Shown one piece after another: positions 51,727 to 61,151 of a stretch of DNA of 64,000 bases; within the stretch, counting starts at the first letter, position 1, and each line of letters opens with the position of its first letter. The stretch comes from Pseudomonas kielensis (GTDB lineage Bacteria; Pseudomonadota; Gammaproteobacteria; Pseudomonadales; Pseudomonadaceae), in contig NZ_JACMYG010000024.1 in the NCBI RefSeq assembly GCF_014236655.1, positions 28,761 to 92,760 of the forward strand, given 5' to 3'. A model generated the notes under the pieces. The model was not told the origin of the DNA and did not search any database. It worked only from the letters and a program-made list of their open reading frames with translations. A program made the translations under genes and the position numbers.

Positions 51727-52344
51727 TTACAGAACGTCCAGCAGCTCGACGTCAAATACCAGAACGCTGTGCGGCGGGATGCTGCCAACGCCTTGAGCGC
51801 CGTAAGCCAGTTCGCTCGGCACGTACAGACGCCATTTGCTGCCTGCGTTCATCAGTTGCAGGGCTTCGGTCCAGCCAGCGATCACGCCGCCTACCGGGAA
51901 TTCTGCAGGCTGACCACGATCGTAGGAGCTGTCGAACACAGTGCCGTCGATCAGGGTGCCGTGGTAATGAGTACGCACGGTGTCTTCGCGGGATGGCTTG
52001 GCGCCTTCACCGGCAGTCAGGACTTCAAATTGCAGACCGGAAGCCAGGGTGGTGATGCCGTCACGCTTGGCGTTTTCAGCCAGGAATGCCAGGCCTTCAC
52101 CGGCCGCTGCTTCAGCCTTGGCGGCCGCTTCGGCTTGCATGATTTCACGGATGACCTTGAAGCTGGCCGACATGGCTTCCTGGCCAACGCGGCTTTCCTT
52201 ACCGGCGAAAGCGTCGGTCAGGCCTGCCAGGATTGCGTCCAGGCTTACACCCGGTGGCGGGTTGTCACGCAGCTGGTCGCCCAGCTGACGGCCGATGCCG
52301 TAGCTGACGCGGGTTTCGTCGGTGGACAGATTTACTTCGGACAT
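51727..52344 (-). CDS. fklB: FKBP-type peptidyl-prolyl isomerase FklB
   Basis: A 205-residue FKBP with an N-terminal helical dimerisation domain (MSEVNLSTDETRVSYGIGRQLGDQLRDN...AEAAAKAEAAAGEGLAFLAENAKRDG). The C-terminal FKBP domain (about 95-205) shows VRTHYHGTLIDGTVFDSSYDRGQPAEFPVGGVIAGWTEALQLM and YGAQGVGSIPPHSVLVFDVELL. There is no signal peptide, so it is the cytoplasmic FklB/FKBP22 type. ATG 52344 is the conserved start. Confidence 0.94.
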   Translation of the reverse strand: MSEVNLSTDETRVSYGIGRQLGDQLRDNPPPGVSLDAILAGLTDAFAGKESRVGQEAMSASFKVIREIMQAEAAAKAEAAAGEGLAFLAENAKRDGITTLASGLQFEVLTAGEGAKPSREDTVRTHYHGTLIDGTVFDSSYDRGQPAEFPVGGVIAGWTEALQLMNAGSKWRLYVPSELAYGAQGVGSIPPHSVLVFDVELLDVL

Positions 52345-52473
52345 GACACTGCTCCGCTGTGCGGACGGCCCGAGACATTGCCGTGCGTACACAGCGCATC
52401 CCGGAGCGCCCGGAACCAAAAGGGCGAGCAGACTAGCACAGTTGCCCGTGCCGTGATCAGGGGGCCAGCGCCC

Positions 52474-52776
52474 TCAGTCCGAACGGAAGGCGATCGGCAC
52501 CTTCAGGCTGTCCTCGCTACTGGCGCCCAGGCCGCACATCTCGTCGTGGACCGAGGTATGGACCAGATTGAACGGTAGCTTGGGAAAGGCGTGGAGCATT
52601 TCTCGCGCATGCTCCACCGAACGCAGGTGCATCATCCGACCCTGGGTGTCGCTCAGCGGGTAGGCCGCGCCGTGCATCCGTGCCTCAAGCAGGTAAATCC
52701 CGCCTTCCATGGAGATCAGGTTCAGCTCATCGACCTTGCCGGCAACGGCATAGGCGTTCAACTCTTGCAGGTTCAT
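52474..52776 (-). CDS. DUF6482-type small protein
   Basis: A 100-residue soluble protein: MNLQELNAYAVAGKVDELNLISMEGGIYLLEARMHGAAYPLSDTQGRMMHLRSVEHAREMLHAFPKLPFNLVHTSVHDEMCGL. The GGIYLLEARM...H(L)RSVEHAREML pattern is conserved in pseudomonads; the function is not known. A cysteine in HDEMCGL is conserved as far as I recall. ATG 52776 is preceded by GGGGTG; an in-frame GTG lies 2 codons upstream. Confidence 0.75.
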   Translation of the reverse strand: MNLQELNAYAVAGKVDELNLISMEGGIYLLEARMHGAAYPLSDTQGRMMHLRSVEHAREMLHAFPKLPFNLVHTSVHDEMCGLGASSEDSLKVPIAFRSD

Positions 52777-52885
52777 GTGCACACCCCGTGCATTGGCGAG
52801 CCAGGACCCTTACAGGGATAGGCCTCGACGCACCAAAGCACAAGCCACCAACGCTGCCGCCTGTCCGGTTACCACCTGCGGGGGA

Positions 52886-53374
52886 TCAGTGCTTGGTCAG
52901 TTTGTCCAGGTAGCCCATGGCGAACGCCGAAATCACGAACGTCATATGGATGATCACATACCACTTCAGGTGCTCGGGATCGACGTTCTTGGCGTCCATG
53001 AAAATACGCAGCAAGTGGATCGAGGAAATCGCCACGATCGAGGCCGCGACTTTCATCTTCAGCGACGACGAATCCATGGTGCCCAGCCAGTTGAGCTTTT
53101 CCTTGGATTCGTCGATGTCCAGCTGGGACACGAAGTTTTCGTAGCCGGAGATCATTACCATCACCAGCAGACCTCCCACCAGGGCCATGTCGATCAGCGA
53201 CAGCAGGACCAGGATCAGGTCCGACTCGGCCATCGAGAAGACGTTGGGAATAACGTGGAAGACTTCCTGAAAGAACTTCAGGGCCAGGGCCAGCAGACCC
53301 AGGGACAGGCCGAAGTAGATGGGGGCCAGCAACCAGCGCGAAGCGTACATTGCGTTTTCGATAAAGCGTTCCAT
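52886..53374 (-). CDS. UPF0114/YqhA family membrane protein
   Basis: A 162-residue inner-membrane protein of the TIGR00645/YqhA family. It begins MERFIENAMYASRWLLAPIYFGLSLGLLALALKF and has three to four helices. MVMISGYENFVSQLD...KLNWLGTMDSSSLKMKVAASIVAISSIHLLR is the family signature. Function unknown. It is divergent from the large lipoprotein gene. Confidence 0.92.
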   Translation of the reverse strand: MERFIENAMYASRWLLAPIYFGLSLGLLALALKFFQEVFHVIPNVFSMAESDLILVLLSLIDMALVGGLLVMVMISGYENFVSQLDIDESKEKLNWLGTMDSSSLKMKVAASIVAISSIHLLRIFMDAKNVDPEHLKWYVIIHMTFVISAFAMGYLDKLTKH

Positions 53375-53531
53375 TGAATCTCACACCAGGGCTGGAAATG
53401 GCGGCGAGTATATCAGCCGCTCAAACCCCCATAAACCGCTGGTAAATCCATCACCTACAAGTCTGACCGAGGGTTTTCTGCTAGTGTCCAAAGCGTTCGC
53501 ACCCACGTGCGTCGTACGGGAATACTGGAAA

Positions 53532-55361
53532 ATGGATGTGCGCTTGCCCTTAACGACGATCGGCCTCTGCCTGATGGCGCTGCTTGGCGGCTGCTCGCCC
53601 GCGGACGAAAAGCCTGCGCAAAGCCTTGAAGACAAGACTGCCCAGTTCGAAAAGTCACTGGACGCCATCACCGATCCCAAGCTCAAGGACGCCGTATCCA
53701 GTCTCGGCGGCTCCCTACTGCTGCTCGAACGCGCCCAACAGAAGCTGGCGGGCAAGCCGGTCGAAACCGAGTACGGTGACGACGCCATGGCATTGCTGCG
53801 GCACTACGCAAGCCCGCAGGCGCTGGTCGACACCTACATCAATGGCCTGTTCGTCCTGCGCAAGGATGCCAGCTCCGACTACCTGACCGACCTGCAGCCG
53901 GTGTTCCCGTTCAACTTCAACATGCCCTCGGAGTTTCCCTTCCCCCACGGCCTGGAATGGCAATCGGTCACCCTGAGCAACAAACAGGTCATCCCCTTCC
54001 AGGCCGAATGGTCGGAAACCGACCCCGGCATCCAGTTGAGCCCCTCAAGCTCCAGCCTGACGGCCCCGGATGACCTGACCCTCGCCTACCCCTTTGTCGA
54101 AGGGCTGGAGGTCGCCAAGAGCAGCCAGCCGCAGCCCCTGACCCTGCAAGGCAAGGTCGAAGTGATCGCGCCGCACCAGGTCGTGACCTTCAACCTGACA
54201 AAAAAGGACATCGGGCAAACCCGGACCGAGGCCAACGTCAGCGTCACCCTGCACAGCCTCGAGAACAACTACGCCGAAGTCACCGTCGACAACCGCGCAG
54301 TGCTGGCCCCCGAGGTCGGCGATACCCCACTCAATCCGCTGATCGTCCAGGCCCGGGACCAGACCGGGCAGTTCCTCGCACGCGCCGGCTCAATCAACGA
54401 AGACGCCGCCCAGATAGCCTTCTATCAAAAGCAGCTGGCCGAAATGCAACAACAGACCGCCTGGAGCGAGGCTCTGGAAAAGCAGCTGAATGACGAACTG
54501 CAAGCCTTCGAGCGCCAGCAAAGCCATCATTACACCAAGGTGTATTTCGATGGCCCCATCGACAGCCTGGAAGTCAACGTGCTGGATTTTTCCGCCGTCA
54601 CCGTGACCCGCAAGGAACTGAATCTGCCCATCAGGCGTTTTGACCGCAACACCACCGACAAAACCATTCAAAGCCTCACCCCGCCCGTGGTGGTCTATGA
54701 CGACCAGGCTGGCAACTGGCTCAAAGGCGCAAGCCTGGACGCGCAACAACTGAAAAACAGCATCCGTATCACCCAGTCGGTGGAGGACGCCAGTGCTGCG
54801 CGGATCGAGTTCGACCACCCCAGCAGCTTCAACGATGAACTCCTCGGCAGCTCATTCGACCCCGGCTCGACTCCGTTGACCTTCTTCACCCAGGATGACA
54901 ATGGCCAGCGTGGCACTCCCATCGAGTTGCCAGCCGAAGCCTTCGAAATCGATCCATTGCGCGCCACCATCACCTACGACCTGACCCTGTTCCCCGAGAC
55001 CCCGGCTTACGCCGTGGGCTCCATGCCGCTGTTTCTCGCCCATATCGAAAAGCACGGCCTCGATGCCAGCCAGTTGCCCAAGGGCCTGGAACTCAGGGGT
55101 AACGCCCTGCTGGTGGACCAGAAGGTTTTCCCCGCGCAGGACTGGCGCTTCTTCGCCAAGGACGCGAGCGGCAACTACCTGAAGGAGATTCTGCTGGTTA
55201 GCCATGACGCCAGCACAGAGGGACCCGCAGTGCTGGACGTGCACTACTTCTATGGTCAGCCGACCCAGTTGGAAAGCTACCAGCGCACTGACCTTGAAAC
55301 CATCGAGTATGGCTTTGAGGTCAAGCTCGACAAGGTGCCGAACCTCACCCCTGCCCAGTGA
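53532..55361 (+). CDS. large lipoprotein of unknown function
   Basis: A 609-residue lipoprotein: signal MDVRLPLTTIGLCLMALLGGC with lipobox LLGGC, followed by S at +2, which predicts outer-membrane sorting. The mature part has an early helical segment (DKTAQFEKSLDAITDPKLKDAVSSLGGSLLLLERAQQKL), a coiled-coil-prone stretch near 285-335 (FYQKQLAEMQQQTAWSEALEKQLNDELQAFERQQ), and otherwise beta-rich sequence. I do not recognise a family. ATG 53532 is chosen since it starts the lipoprotein signal. It is convergent with the short gene behind it, 2 bases apart. Confidence 0.8.
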   Translation: MDVRLPLTTIGLCLMALLGGCSPADEKPAQSLEDKTAQFEKSLDAITDPKLKDAVSSLGGSLLLLERAQQKLAGKPVETEYGDDAMALLRHYASPQALVDTYINGLFVLRKDASSDYLTDLQPVFPFNFNMPSEFPFPHGLEWQSVTLSNKQVIPFQAEWSETDPGIQLSPSSSSLTAPDDLTLAYPFVEGLEVAKSSQPQPLTLQGKVEVIAPHQVVTFNLTKKDIGQTRTEANVSVTLHSLENNYAEVTVDNRAVLAPEVGDTPLNPLIVQARDQTGQFLARAGSINEDAAQIAFYQKQLAEMQQQTAWSEALEKQLNDELQAFERQQSHHYTKVYFDGPIDSLEVNVLDFSAVTVTRKELNLPIRRFDRNTTDKTIQSLTPPVVVYDDQAGNWLKGASLDAQQLKNSIRITQSVEDASAARIEFDHPSSFNDELLGSSFDPGSTPLTFFTQDDNGQRGTPIELPAEAFEIDPLRATITYDLTLFPETPAYAVGSMPLFLAHIEKHGLDASQLPKGLELRGNALLVDQKVFPAQDWRFFAKDASGNYLKEILLVSHDASTEGPAVLDVHYFYGQPTQLESYQRTDLETIEYGFEVKLDKVPNLTPAQ

Positions 55362-55363
55362 GG

Positions 55364-55705
55364 TTAATGCCTTGGCGTCGTATCGAAGCCATCCAGGTTG
55401 CGGCACCGGCCACCGTTGATTTCCCGTAGCTGGGCTTGCAGGTGCAAGCACCAGATCTGCGGGTCGTCGGCCAGTTGATAACCGTGCAGGGTCAGGCTCT
55501 CAACGATGGTGTCGAGAATGGATTCAGCCACAAAAGGGCCGTGAAACGGGCCTTGGGCCTTGATGGCCGAGGGCTGTTCGCCTGCCATGCCGGCGGCAAA
55601 CAGTAAGGTCCACATGCCGGTATCGCCGGCAAGCGGGCGCACACTGCATTCGATCCGGGTCACGAGGCCCAGGCATTGGCGGGTAAGGCAGAGGTTGCGC
55701 GACAT
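55364..55705 (-). CDS. conserved Pseudomonas hypothetical protein
   Basis: A 113-residue protein (MSRNLCLTRQCLGLVTRIECSVRPLAGDTGMWTLLFAAGMAGEQPSAIKAQGPFHGPFVAESILDTIVESLTLHGYQLADDP). It has no signal peptide or membrane helix; five Cys are spread over the length. It resembles PA4575-type proteins next to the LonB-like protease in P. aeruginosa, from memory. Function unknown. Confidence 0.7.
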   Translation of the reverse strand: MSRNLCLTRQCLGLVTRIECSVRPLAGDTGMWTLLFAAGMAGEQPSAIKAQGPFHGPFVAESILDTIVESLTLHGYQLADDPQIWCLHLQAQLREINGGRCRNLDGFDTTPRH

Positions 55706-55879
55706 GGCGGCGACCCTCGATAGATCCGGTATTCAGCCTCCACGCGAAGGCTGTCTCGATCCAGTGATAACTGTCGATATCCTAGACCTGAGCATAGAAG
55801 AAAAGTGGAATCAGCAAGTTGCCGAGGGTGATCAGGCGCCGAATGGTCGTTGCTGGTTTTTTGACGCCACCTGTTCGGC

Positions 55880-55921
55880 AAAAAAAACCTGTAGCAGCTG
55901 CCGCCGGCGGCTCCTACAGGT
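55880..55921 (-). terminator. REP-derived terminator of the LonB-like gene
   Basis: On the minus strand ACCTGTAGGAGCCGCCGGCGGCAGCTGCTACAGGT (arms ACCTGTAG / CTACAGGT plus the inner GCCGCCGGCGGC) is followed by T8, 20 bases past the stop. The outer sequence is the same CCTGTAGGAGC REP core as at 51626-51719. Confidence 0.78.
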
Positions 55922-55941
55922 CGTGGGTGTAGAGGTCTAGA

Positions 55942-58380
55942 TCAAGCCGGCTTGGCTTCGGCCAACGCCTCCTGCGCCAGCTCTTTCTCCGCCTCCTTCA
56001 AGTCCTCTTCGCTGATCATTTCCGCGATCACGCGCAAACGCTCGACCACCCGTGCGTTGACGCTGCCCTCAGGGAACTGGCCCTCCTCGTCCGGTTCACC
56101 GGCCGGCTCGCCGACCAGCAGGCTCAATGCCTCGTCGGCCTGGCGCACCGCATAGACATGGAACTGCCCGGCCCGCACCGCCGCCAGGACCTTCTCATCG
56201 AGCATCAGCGTGGCCACGTTGGCCTGCGGGATGATCGCGCCCTGCTCACCGGTCAGGCCGCGAGCTTCGCAGAGCCGGAAGAAGCCTTCGATTTTCTCGT
56301 TGACCCCACCCACTGCCTGCACTTCGCCGAACTGGTTGATCGAGCCGGTGATGGCGAAGCACTGCTTGAGCGGCGTCTTCGACAAGGCCGAGATCAGCGT
56401 ACAGGCCTCGCCCAGGGACGCACTGTCGCCATCGACATAACCGTAGGACTGCTCCAGGGCAATACTCGCCGAGATCGCCAACGGGAATTCCTGGGCATAA
56501 CGACTGCCCAGGTAACCGGTGAGGATCATCACGCCCTTGGAGTGAATCGGTTGCCCGAGGTTGACCTCCCGCTCGATGTCGACGATGCCACTGCCGCCCG
56601 GATAGACCGTGGCGGAAATCCGCGCCGGCACGCCGAAGGCCGAGTCACCGACTTCCAGCACCGTCAGCCCGTTGCACTTGCCCACGGCCGCACCGGCGGT
56701 GTCGATCAGAATGATCCCCGCCAGCATGTCATCGAGAATCCGTGCCGAGACGCGCCCGGTCCGGGTGGCCTTGGCCTTGAGCGCACGTTCGATATGCCCG
56801 GCGTCGGTCATTTCGTCGCCGGCCAGGTGCCGGATGAAGTCCGCCTCGCTGACCAGCTGGAACAGGTCGCCGATGCGCGCCGACAAGCGCCCCTGGTGCT
56901 CGGCCAACCGCGCACTGTAAGTCGCCAGGCGCGCCACCGCATCGGCGGTCAGCGGCGCCATGCCCTCTTCCGAAGTGCGGGTCTTGAGCAACTGGGCGAA
57001 CTGCTCCAGGCTCTCGTCGACCATTGGAATGTCTTCGTCGAAATCCACCAGCACCCGGAACATCTCCTGGAAGTCCGGATCCAGGTCCTGCAGCGTGTAG
57101 TACAACTGGCGGGCACCAATGATGACCACCTTGACCTGCAACGGAATGTGTTGCGGGGTCAGCGTCACCGTGGCCAGGCGGCCCATTTCCCCGAGTGGCG
57201 ACTCCATTTTCAGCTTGCGCGATTGCAGGGCACGCTTGAGCGCGTCCCACACAAACGGCTCGCTGAGCATTTTTTCCGCTTCCAGGATCAGGAAGCCGCC
57301 ATTGGCCCGGTGCAAGGCACCGGGTCGCAGTTGGCGATAGGTGGTGTAGAGCGCGCCTTGATCGGTGCTGTACTCGATGCGCCCGAACAGGTTCTCGTAG
57401 GTCGGGTGCGGTTCAAATACCACCGGCGCACCACCACTGAACGAATGCCCCACCACCAGGCTCGGCGCGTACTGCTCCTCCAGCAGCTTGCGGGCGACAG
57501 CGTCGGTCTTGCTGTCGTCGACCAATTGCTCGACCACGGTCTTGAGCAAGTACACCTGCATCGCCTGCAGATAACCGCACACCGCGGCATTTTCCGCGTA
57601 CTTTTCCGACAGCGGCGCAAGCAATGGCTGTAAGGCCAGGGTGATGGTTTCTTCGTTCAGATGACGCATCTGGTTGCTGGATTCACGCTTCCACTGCGGC
57701 AGGCTGGCGAGCTCTTCGTTGAGTCGTTCTTCCAGTCCGGAAATGTCCTCATGGAACTGCTCGCGCACCGCTTCCGGCAGTTGGGCGAACTCAGCCTCGT
57801 CCAGCGCCTTGCCCTCACTCATCGGCGTGAAGGCAATATTGGTGCTGTCGCGGTACAGCGCGACTTCCTTCTCCAGTGCCAGACGTTCGATCACGTCCAG
57901 GGCACGGTCGTAGCGCTGATTGAACGCGCGGTCGATGGCGCTTTTCTTTTGCTGGTAGGACGGGTGCTCGAAGACCGCAGGAAAGGTCGCCAGCAAGTTG
58001 TCGATCAGGCCATTGATGTCGGTGATGAATGCACCGGCCGTACCCGATGGCAACTCCAGTGCGCGAGGCTCGCGCGGCTCGTCGAAGTTATTGACGTAGA
58101 CCCAGTCCGCCGGGGTCTGCAGGCGCTTGCCTTCGGCCTTGAGGTAACGTTTGACGAACGAGAACCGGCCAGTGCCCGGCTCCCCCATGACAAACACGTT
58201 GTAACCGGGGCGTGGCATGGCCACACCGAACTGCAAGGCTTCGACCGCGCGTTCCTGGCCGAGCACACCGCGAAAAGGCTCCAGATCATTGGTGGTAGAG
58301 AAGCTGAACTGTTCAGCGGAAAACGGACGGGTCAGCGCTTCGGGCGCTAGACGCAAGCTGGCAGCAACAGGATCAGGCAT
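55942..58380 (-). CDS. ATP-dependent LonB-like protease
   Basis: An 812-residue protein of the LonB-like AAA+ protease family (PA4576-like). The N-terminal ATPase domain shows the P-loop MGEPGTGRFSFVK (about 65-77), which has Arg where the usual Lys would be. The Lon protease domain follows (about 560-780), with catalytic Ser in GDSASLGEACTLISALS (about 652) and Lys in GGVNEKIEGFF (about 694). Such proteins degrade selected or damaged proteins. A stop-terminator couple follows; the 277-base gap upstream (58381-58657) shows no clear promoter. Confidence 0.9.
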   Translation of the reverse strand: MPDPVAASLRLAPEALTRPFSAEQFSFSTTNDLEPFRGVLGQERAVEALQFGVAMPRPGYNVFVMGEPGTGRFSFVKRYLKAEGKRLQTPADWVYVNNFDEPREPRALELPSGTAGAFITDINGLIDNLLATFPAVFEHPSYQQKKSAIDRAFNQRYDRALDVIERLALEKEVALYRDSTNIAFTPMSEGKALDEAEFAQLPEAVREQFHEDISGLEERLNEELASLPQWKRESSNQMRHLNEETITLALQPLLAPLSEKYAENAAVCGYLQAMQVYLLKTVVEQLVDDSKTDAVARKLLEEQYAPSLVVGHSFSGGAPVVFEPHPTYENLFGRIEYSTDQGALYTTYRQLRPGALHRANGGFLILEAEKMLSEPFVWDALKRALQSRKLKMESPLGEMGRLATVTLTPQHIPLQVKVVIIGARQLYYTLQDLDPDFQEMFRVLVDFDEDIPMVDESLEQFAQLLKTRTSEEGMAPLTADAVARLATYSARLAEHQGRLSARIGDLFQLVSEADFIRHLAGDEMTDAGHIERALKAKATRTGRVSARILDDMLAGIILIDTAGAAVGKCNGLTVLEVGDSAFGVPARISATVYPGGSGIVDIEREVNLGQPIHSKGVMILTGYLGSRYAQEFPLAISASIALEQSYGYVDGDSASLGEACTLISALSKTPLKQCFAITGSINQFGEVQAVGGVNEKIEGFFRLCEARGLTGEQGAIIPQANVATLMLDEKVLAAVRAGQFHVYAVRQADEALSLLVGEPAGEPDEEGQFPEGSVNARVVERLRVIAEMISEEDLKEAEKELAQEALAEAKPA

Positions 58381-58657
58381 CGGGCTTCCTTACATCAGGC
58401 GGGGCAGTTGAAGGCATTCTGGCGCTGCCCGCACCTGACTGGCAAGGCGCGCCTTGGGTAAAAGCATAGTCAAACGCCGAACCCAGCCCAGGTGTCGACT
58501 AAATCACTGGTTTGAGGAATATTTTGCAAAAAACCACGGAACCCACGGAACCTGCCTAAACTCCAAACTGCGCGGCTGGACTAATAACCGGCCCACTGAT
58601 GCCAGTTTGGCCTCAGAACTCCTGTCCATTGGTACGCACATAAAAGAGAACAAAGCT

Positions 58658-59146
58658 ATGAAACGGATTCTTCTTGGTACTCTCTTCACCGCTGTATCCC
58701 TCAACGCCATGGCGCAGGCGCCAGGCGGTCCGGATTGCGGTTGGGGCAACATGCTGTTCGAAGGTCAGCGTGGCACCCCGGCTCACTTCCTGGCTTCCAC
58801 CACCAACGGCACCTCGGGCAACGCCACGTTCGGCATGACCTCCGGCACCAACGGCTGCGCGACCAACGCTGCGCTGACCTATGGTGGCAAGTCCTGGTTC
58901 GCCATGAACGGCATGATGAACGAACTGTCCGAAGACATGGCCAAGGGTCAGGGCGAAGCACTGACCACCTACGCTGTGGTCCTGGGCGTCGCACCGGAAG
59001 ACCGTGCGCACTTCGCCGCCGTTACCCACGAGCATTTCCAGCAGATCTTCAGCAAGGCTGACGTGACCGCTGAAGATGTGCATACCAATACCCTGGCCGT
59101 ACTCAAGGGTGATACTCGCCTGGCCAAATACGCCACCCCAGCTTAA
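58658..59146 (+). CDS. DUF3015 exported protein
   Basis: A 162-residue protein with signal MKRILLGTLFTAVSLNAMAQA, then the DUF3015 start PGGPDCGWGNMLFEGQRGTPAHFLASTTNGTSGNATFGMTSGTNGC. It has two Cys (GPDCGW and TNGC), probably a disulfide, and a helical C-terminal half. Function unknown. ATG 58658 starts the signal peptide. Strong terminator follows. Confidence 0.87.
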   Translation: MKRILLGTLFTAVSLNAMAQAPGGPDCGWGNMLFEGQRGTPAHFLASTTNGTSGNATFGMTSGTNGCATNAALTYGGKSWFAMNGMMNELSEDMAKGQGEALTTYAVVLGVAPEDRAHFAAVTHEHFQQIFSKADVTAEDVHTNTLAVLKGDTRLAKYATPA

Positions 59147-59156
59147 GCTCGACCAC

Positions 59157-59191
59157 ACCCGCCCTCTTCACGGGGCGGGTTTTGTTTTTTT
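59157..59191 (+). terminator. intrinsic terminator of the DUF3015 gene
   Basis: ACCCGCCC-TCTTCACG-GGGCGGGT followed by TTTGTTTTTTT, 10 bases after the stop. Confidence 0.88.
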
Positions 59192-59238
59192 GACCTGACT
59201 GCATTTGGTCTTTATTTTTTCGACTTAAGTTGCCCACC

Positions 59239-61092
59239 ATGCTCAAACGCCTTGCCTGTCTGGCGCTGTTTGTCTGCGCCCCGCTGTCCGCCGCGCCTCA
59301 TCTTGACAACCAACGCCTGCAGCAACTGGCCAACGACCCGTTCTGGATTTCCCTGGGGCACTACGAAACCGCCAAGCTCGGCGGCTGGCGCAGCTACATC
59401 AGCGACCACAAATTCTTCCTTGCCAGCGACGGCGCCGAACACCCGGATGCCGAACTGGCCGCCACCGTGCAGGCGCTGTACGCCCCGGCCAGCCTCGGCC
59501 AGCAACATGCACAATGCGTTTACCCGGCACGTACCCGCTGGCTGCAGGCCCAACTGCAGCTCAACGACCTGCCCGCGGTGGACTGCAGCGAATTCAAGCA
59601 ATGGTTCAAGGATGTCTCGCCCCACAGTGCGGTGATGATTTTCCCGGCGGCCTACCTCAACAGCCCGTCTTCGATGTTTGGCCACACCCTGCTGCGGATC
59701 GACCAGGCCGGCGTGCAAAGCGACAATACCGCCCTGCTCAGCTATGCGATCAACTTCGGTGCCTATATCGAAGGCTCGGACAACAGCATCCTGTATGCCT
59801 GGAAGGGCTTGATGGGCGGCTACCCGGGTTTGTTCGCCCTGGTCCCCTACCAGGAAAAACTCTCGGAATACCGCAGCCTGGAAAACCGCGACCTGTGGGA
59901 GTACCGGCTGAACCTGACCCAGCTCGAAACCGAGCGCATGGTCGAGCACGTCTGGGAACTGAAACAGATCCAGTTCGACTATTTCTTCTTCGATGAAAAC
60001 TGCTCTTATCGCCTGCTGGAGCTGCTGCAGGTGGCGCGACCGGGGCTCAAGCTGACCGAACAATTCCCCCTGACGGCCATTCCCACCGATACCGTCAAGG
60101 CGGTGAAAGACGCCGGGCTGGTGGAAAAAATCGACTACCGGCCGTCCCGCGAGCGCGAGCTGCTCAGCCGCGCCGAGCCGCTGTCCGACGACGAGCAACA
60201 GTGGGTACTGAAGGTCAGCGCCGACCCGCAACAGTTGCAGACACCCGCCTGCAAGGCGCTGCCACGGGACCGCCAGGCACTGATCATCGATGCCGCCTAC
60301 CGCCTGGAGCGCTACCGCGCCAATGGCCAGGAACGCGATCCGGCGCGGGCACAACGCAGTTTCGAATTGCTGCGGGCAATCAACCAGAATCCGCCACCCG
60401 AGCTGGACATCGAGCGCCCGGGGCTACCGGAAGACGGCCACCAATCACGCACCTGGCAGGCGGGCATCGGCACCCGCGGCGACCAGGCGTTCGGTGAATA
60501 CGGCCTGCGCATGGCCTACCACGACCTCAATGACAACGCCGAGAGCTTCCCACTGGGCGCACAGATCGAAATCCTGCAGATGAAGCTGCGTCAGTACGAA
60601 GGCAATCAGTGGCAGCTGCAACAGCTGGACCTGGCCACCATCCGCTCCCTGACCCCACGCAACGAACTGCTGCAACCCTGGTCCTGGCAAGTTACCGGCG
60701 GCCTGGAACGGGTGCCGGGCAAGCACGATGACGAGACCCTGGTCAGCCATGTCAACGGCGGGGCCGGCGGTACCTGGCAGTTGGGTGAGGATGTGCTGGG
60801 GTTTGCCCTCGGCACGGTGCGGGTCGAACACAACAATGACTTCGCCGAGTTCATCTCGCCGGCGGCCGGCTTCAACAGTGGCCTGCTGTGGCGCAACCCG
60901 CTGGGCAACCTGAGCCTGGAAACCCGCGGCGACTTCTTCACCAACGGCGAGGTGCGCCGTAGCCTGAGCCTGAACCAGCAGTGGGAGCTGTCGCGCAACC
61001 TCGGCCTGCGCCTGAGCGCCCAGCGCGAATTCAGCCACCTTGCCTCGGCGGAGAATGAGGTGATGCTGGAGTTGAAGTGGTATCACTATTGA
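59239..61092 (+). CDS. DUF4105 / Lnb-type N-terminal domain protein
   Basis: A 617-residue exported protein: signal MLKRLACLALFVCAPLSAAP, then an N-terminal DUF4105 domain of Lnb type (about 80-290). The domain shows MIFPAAYLNSPSSMFGHTLLRID (about 132, conserved His) and QFDYFFFDENCSYRLLELLQ (about 245, conserved Cys), the likely thiol catalytic pair. The C-terminal half (about 400-617) is beta-rich with alternating aromatic residues and may be an outer-membrane barrel, ending in LELKWYHY. Lnb enzymes N-acylate lipoproteins; whether this one does is inference. Confidence 0.83.
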   Translation: MLKRLACLALFVCAPLSAAPHLDNQRLQQLANDPFWISLGHYETAKLGGWRSYISDHKFFLASDGAEHPDAELAATVQALYAPASLGQQHAQCVYPARTRWLQAQLQLNDLPAVDCSEFKQWFKDVSPHSAVMIFPAAYLNSPSSMFGHTLLRIDQAGVQSDNTALLSYAINFGAYIEGSDNSILYAWKGLMGGYPGLFALVPYQEKLSEYRSLENRDLWEYRLNLTQLETERMVEHVWELKQIQFDYFFFDENCSYRLLELLQVARPGLKLTEQFPLTAIPTDTVKAVKDAGLVEKIDYRPSRERELLSRAEPLSDDEQQWVLKVSADPQQLQTPACKALPRDRQALIIDAAYRLERYRANGQERDPARAQRSFELLRAINQNPPPELDIERPGLPEDGHQSRTWQAGIGTRGDQAFGEYGLRMAYHDLNDNAESFPLGAQIEILQMKLRQYEGNQWQLQQLDLATIRSLTPRNELLQPWSWQVTGGLERVPGKHDDETLVSHVNGGAGGTWQLGEDVLGFALGTVRVEHNNDFAEFISPAAGFNSGLLWRNPLGNLSLETRGDFFTNGEVRRSLSLNQQWELSRNLGLRLSAQREFSHLASAENEVMLELKWYHY

Positions 61093-61151
61093 GCGATCTT
61101 CAGGGGCATGCCTTCACGGGCAAGCCCCCAACAAACAGGAACTGAAAAAAC

